Assembly (NCBI GenBank): GCA_904420045.1
Contig: CAJFTY010000059.1
Location: forward strand, 1 to 64,000
Length of the DNA: 64,000 nt
Reading direction: 5' to 3'
Source: Candidatus Metaruminococcus caecorum
GTDB taxonomy: Bacteria > Bacillota > Clostridia > Oscillospirales > Ruminococcaceae
Below the pieces are notes generated by a model, which made no database searches, was not told where the DNA came from, and saw only the letters and a list, made by a program, of their open reading frames with translations. Each line of letters begins with the position of its first letter. Positions within the stretch are counted from its first letter, which is position 1. Made by a program: the position numbers and the translations under genes. Of the stretch, positions 62,336 through 64,000 are shown in pieces.

Positions 62336-62476
62336 ATGGAAGAAAAAACAATGTTTGGGAAATTTATCGCACAGAAACGAAAAGAAAACAATCTGACGCA
62401 AAAGGATCTGGCACAGCGTCTGTATGTGACGGAATCCGCCGTTTCAAAATGGGAGAGGGGGGTTTCCCATGCTTAA
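62336..62476 (+). pseudogene. Truncated XRE-family helix-turn-helix protein (second copy)
   Basis: A 46-residue frame with a perfect ribosome binding site (AAAGGAGG) encodes FGKFIAQKRKENNLTQKDLA and YVTESAVSKWERGVS, a Cro/C1 helix-turn-helix, then stops. Intact homologues continue (typically SKWERGxSYPD...). The stop falls just after a run of six Gs, a likely frameshift site. The promoter and ribosome binding site remain intact, so it may still be expressed as a mini-protein. It matches the remnant at the left edge in break point and in following sequence. Confidence 0.55.
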
Positions 62477-62541
62477 AGATACCACACTAAAAACCCACGC
62501 TTACATTACTTCCAAACAATACAATTTTGGAGGTAAACCCT

Positions 62542-62787
62542 ATGAAACGACTTATATCCTGCGAATATAACTTCGATAACTGCTGTGTGGAACTGAAATT
62601 CACCGATGGCAGTATGATTGCGATTGATACGATTGCTGTTGAGAGCGAGGTCGCCCGTAATATGTACGAACGGTCAGAACTTGACTATCTAATTTACAAC
62701 GCGCCTTTAGAGTATGCAGACCTCATTTTGAACGGTAATCCCGAAGCATATTTGAAAGCAGTTACCGAGTATAAACCTTTAGACTAA
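62542..62787 (+). CDS. DUF6061-like small protein
   Basis: An 81-residue protein (start MKRLISCEYNF after TGGAGG). The pattern NFDNCCVELKFTDGSMIAIDT and ...LDYLIYNAPLEYADLIL...YLKAVTEY resembles DUF6061, small proteins often found in clostridial mobile regions; this is recognition by eye. It is AT-rich compared with the rest of the window and ends at a strong terminator. Confidence 0.6.
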   Translation: MKRLISCEYNFDNCCVELKFTDGSMIAIDTIAVESEVARNMYERSELDYLIYNAPLEYADLILNGNPEAYLKAVTEYKPLD

Positions 62788-62798
62788 TCTTATAAGTG

Positions 62799-62846
62799 AT
62801 GCCGCCTGCAATGACAGTATAAAGTCAGTGCAGGCGGCATTTTTTA
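62799..62846 (+). terminator. Terminator of the DUF6061-like gene
   Basis: ATGCCGCCTGCA, an 18-base loop with an inner GAC/GTC pair, TGCAGGCGGCAT, then TTTTT. It also overlaps the 3' end region of the convergent ABC gene. Confidence 0.8.
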
Positions 62847-64000
62847 TGTTGTATAGTATTGTGCTTGAGCCGTCCAAAGCTCGTAGTATTTGCCGTTTTC
62901 GTCGGCTAACAGTTCCTCGTGTGAACCGACTTGAACGATCTCGCCATTGTCAAATACAGCGATCTTGTCGCAGAAACGACAGGAGGACAGACGATGGCTG
63001 ATGTAAATAGCTGTTTTATCACCGACAATTTCATCAAACTTAGCGTATATCTCTGCCTCGGCAATAGGATCGAGTGCGGCGGTAGGCTCGTCGAGAATGA
63101 TAAAGGGAGCGTCCTTATAGAGTGCTCGGGCAAGAGCGATCTTTTGTGCTTCGCCCCCCGATACGTTAACGCCTTCATCGTCAAAATTTTTGTAGATAGG
63201 CGTTTCAAGTCCTTTTGCCATTTCTGCATACCGTTCTCCAAAACCAACCTCTCGCAAACATCTCTCTGCCTTTTCTCCATCCCATGAAGCAGCAGACGAT
63301 ACGTTATTGCCAAGCGGAAGTGCCAAGAGCGAATAATCTTGGAAGACAACCGAGAAAAGATCGAGATACTGACGGTAATCGTATTTACGAACATTGAAAT
63401 CATTCATATAGATCTCACCCTCGGTTGGATCATAAAGACGACACATCAGCTTGATAAATGTGGTCTTTCCCGAGCCGTTCATTCCTACAACCGCAAGACG
63501 CTCGCCTACCTTAAAGGTCAGATTGACATTCTTCAAAGCATAATTATCACTTCCTGCGTATTTGAAGCTGACATTTCTGAACTCAATATCATATTTCTTG
63601 TCACTTCGCTTTTCAACGGCAAGAGAGCCTTGGTACATATCATTGGGGATATCGAAATACTCTAAATACAGTTTGAGGAATTGCTCGTTTTCCTTGAAGG
63701 AACGGAACAGCGTATCCAAAAGCGCATTAAGATCTCCCATAAAGCGTCCAAGATATCCTGTGTATTTAATCACGTTACCTACAGGGAATGCACCCATGGC
63801 ACAGTAGAAACAAACCAACAGATAATTGAAAAGTGTACTTGACCAATTTAATATTCCTCTTGGAATACTTAACTTAAACCCGAGACTCTGCGCATTTGAA
63901 AACGCTTTCAAATGATCTTTGTTCATCTTTTCGCTCAGTTTCTGTATAATATCTGCTTGAAGATAGATTCTGTCGTCCATTCCAGTACTGTTCGTTCCTC
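62844..64000 (-). CDS. ABC exporter, fused membrane-ATPase half transporter (5' end outside window)
   Basis: At least 378 residues; the frame stays open to the window edge, so the N-terminal transmembrane part is missing. Visible is the end of a six-helix exporter domain followed by the ATPase: Walker A GMNGSGKTTF, Q-loop VFQDYS, signature VSGGEAQKIALARAL, Walker B FIILDEPTAALDP and H-loop SHRLSS. These exporters move peptides, lipids or drugs. Codon use is AT-richer than the core of the window, suggesting acquired DNA. Substrate unknown. Confidence 0.9.
   Translation of the reverse strand, partial: GTNSTGMDDRIYLQADIIQKLSEKMNKDHLKAFSNAQSLGFKLSIPRGILNWSSTLFNYLLVCFYCAMGAFPVGNVIKYTGYLGRFMGDLNALLDTLFRSFKENEQFLKLYLEYFDIPNDMYQGSLAVEKRSDKKYDIEFRNVSFKYAGSDNYALKNVNLTFKVGERLAVVGMNGSGKTTFIKLMCRLYDPTEGEIYMNDFNVRKYDYRQYLDLFSVVFQDYSLLALPLGNNVSSAASWDGEKAERCLREVGFGERYAEMAKGLETPIYKNFDDEGVNVSGGEAQKIALARALYKDAPFIILDEPTAALDPIAEAEIYAKFDEIVGDKTAIYISHRLSSCRFCDKIAVFDNGEIVQVGSHEELLADENGKYYELWTAQAQYYTT

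Overview
The window looks like chromosome from a Gram-positive, strictly anaerobic Clostridia member, most probably Oscillospiraceae-like. Support comes from AGGAGG-type ribosome binding sites, many TTGACA-N17-TATAAT promoters, a cysteine T-box leader, a group-B-type [FeFe] hydrogenase, a glycyl radical enzyme, formate-tetrahydrofolate ligase, and frequent GTG/TTG starts. Most of it looks moderately GC-rich by eye. The last ~1.7 kb is visibly AT-richer. No rRNA, tRNA, CRISPR array or intact insertion sequence was seen.

Layout. 0-5.1 kb (minus strand): a cut-short XRE helix-turn-helix gene, a small membrane protein, the [FeFe] hydrogenase with a thioredoxin-like ferredoxin, a solitary metal-chelate binding lipoprotein and a DUF815 ATPase. 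5.3-8.8 kb: the ilvB-ilvN-ilvC branched-chain amino acid operon. 8.9-11.8 kb: a DUF6054-like protein, lexA with promoter-overlapping repeats, and two RCK potassium-transport regulators. 12-22.8 kb: a lipoprotein with a two-component system, then yqhQ, prmC, recA, recX, rimO, pgsA and a glycosyltransferase. 22.8-25.3 kb: T-box(Cys)-cysE-cysS. 25.3-26.9 kb: a PfkB sugar kinase and ferritin.

26.9-38.3 kb is the accessory region. It holds a large secreted GH51-like arabinofuranosidase with a PA14 domain, a LacI repressor, a divergent glycyl radical enzyme with its SAM activase, a large surface metallophosphoesterase and a DeoR regulator. The arabinofuranosidase promoter carries a palindromic operator that probably binds the adjacent LacI protein. 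Both large surface proteins end in NPxT-type sorting signals. This locus is the best candidate for a poorly described system: surface sugar release coupled to radical chemistry of unknown substrate.

38.4-43.2 kb: a response regulator, kinase, membrane protein and C39-like peptidase set facing a LiaF-like protein. 43.3-47.7 kb: a divergent second type IIA topoisomerase pair. 47.7-48.05 kb: a dense array of palindromes. 48.2-54.9 kb: a GH2 glycosidase, secG, rnr, manA and a ROK glucokinase. 54.9-59.1 kb (minus): fhs-tsaE-tsaB-rpiB-upp, led by a structured 5' leader. 59.2-62.1 kb: rodA/ftsW, rsmD, coaD and a coiled-coil protein. 62.2-64 kb: a second cut-short XRE gene, a DUF6061-like protein and an ABC exporter running off the edge; this end appears to be acquired DNA.

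All calls were made by reading the sequence and supplied translations. Family names rest on motif recognition, not searches.
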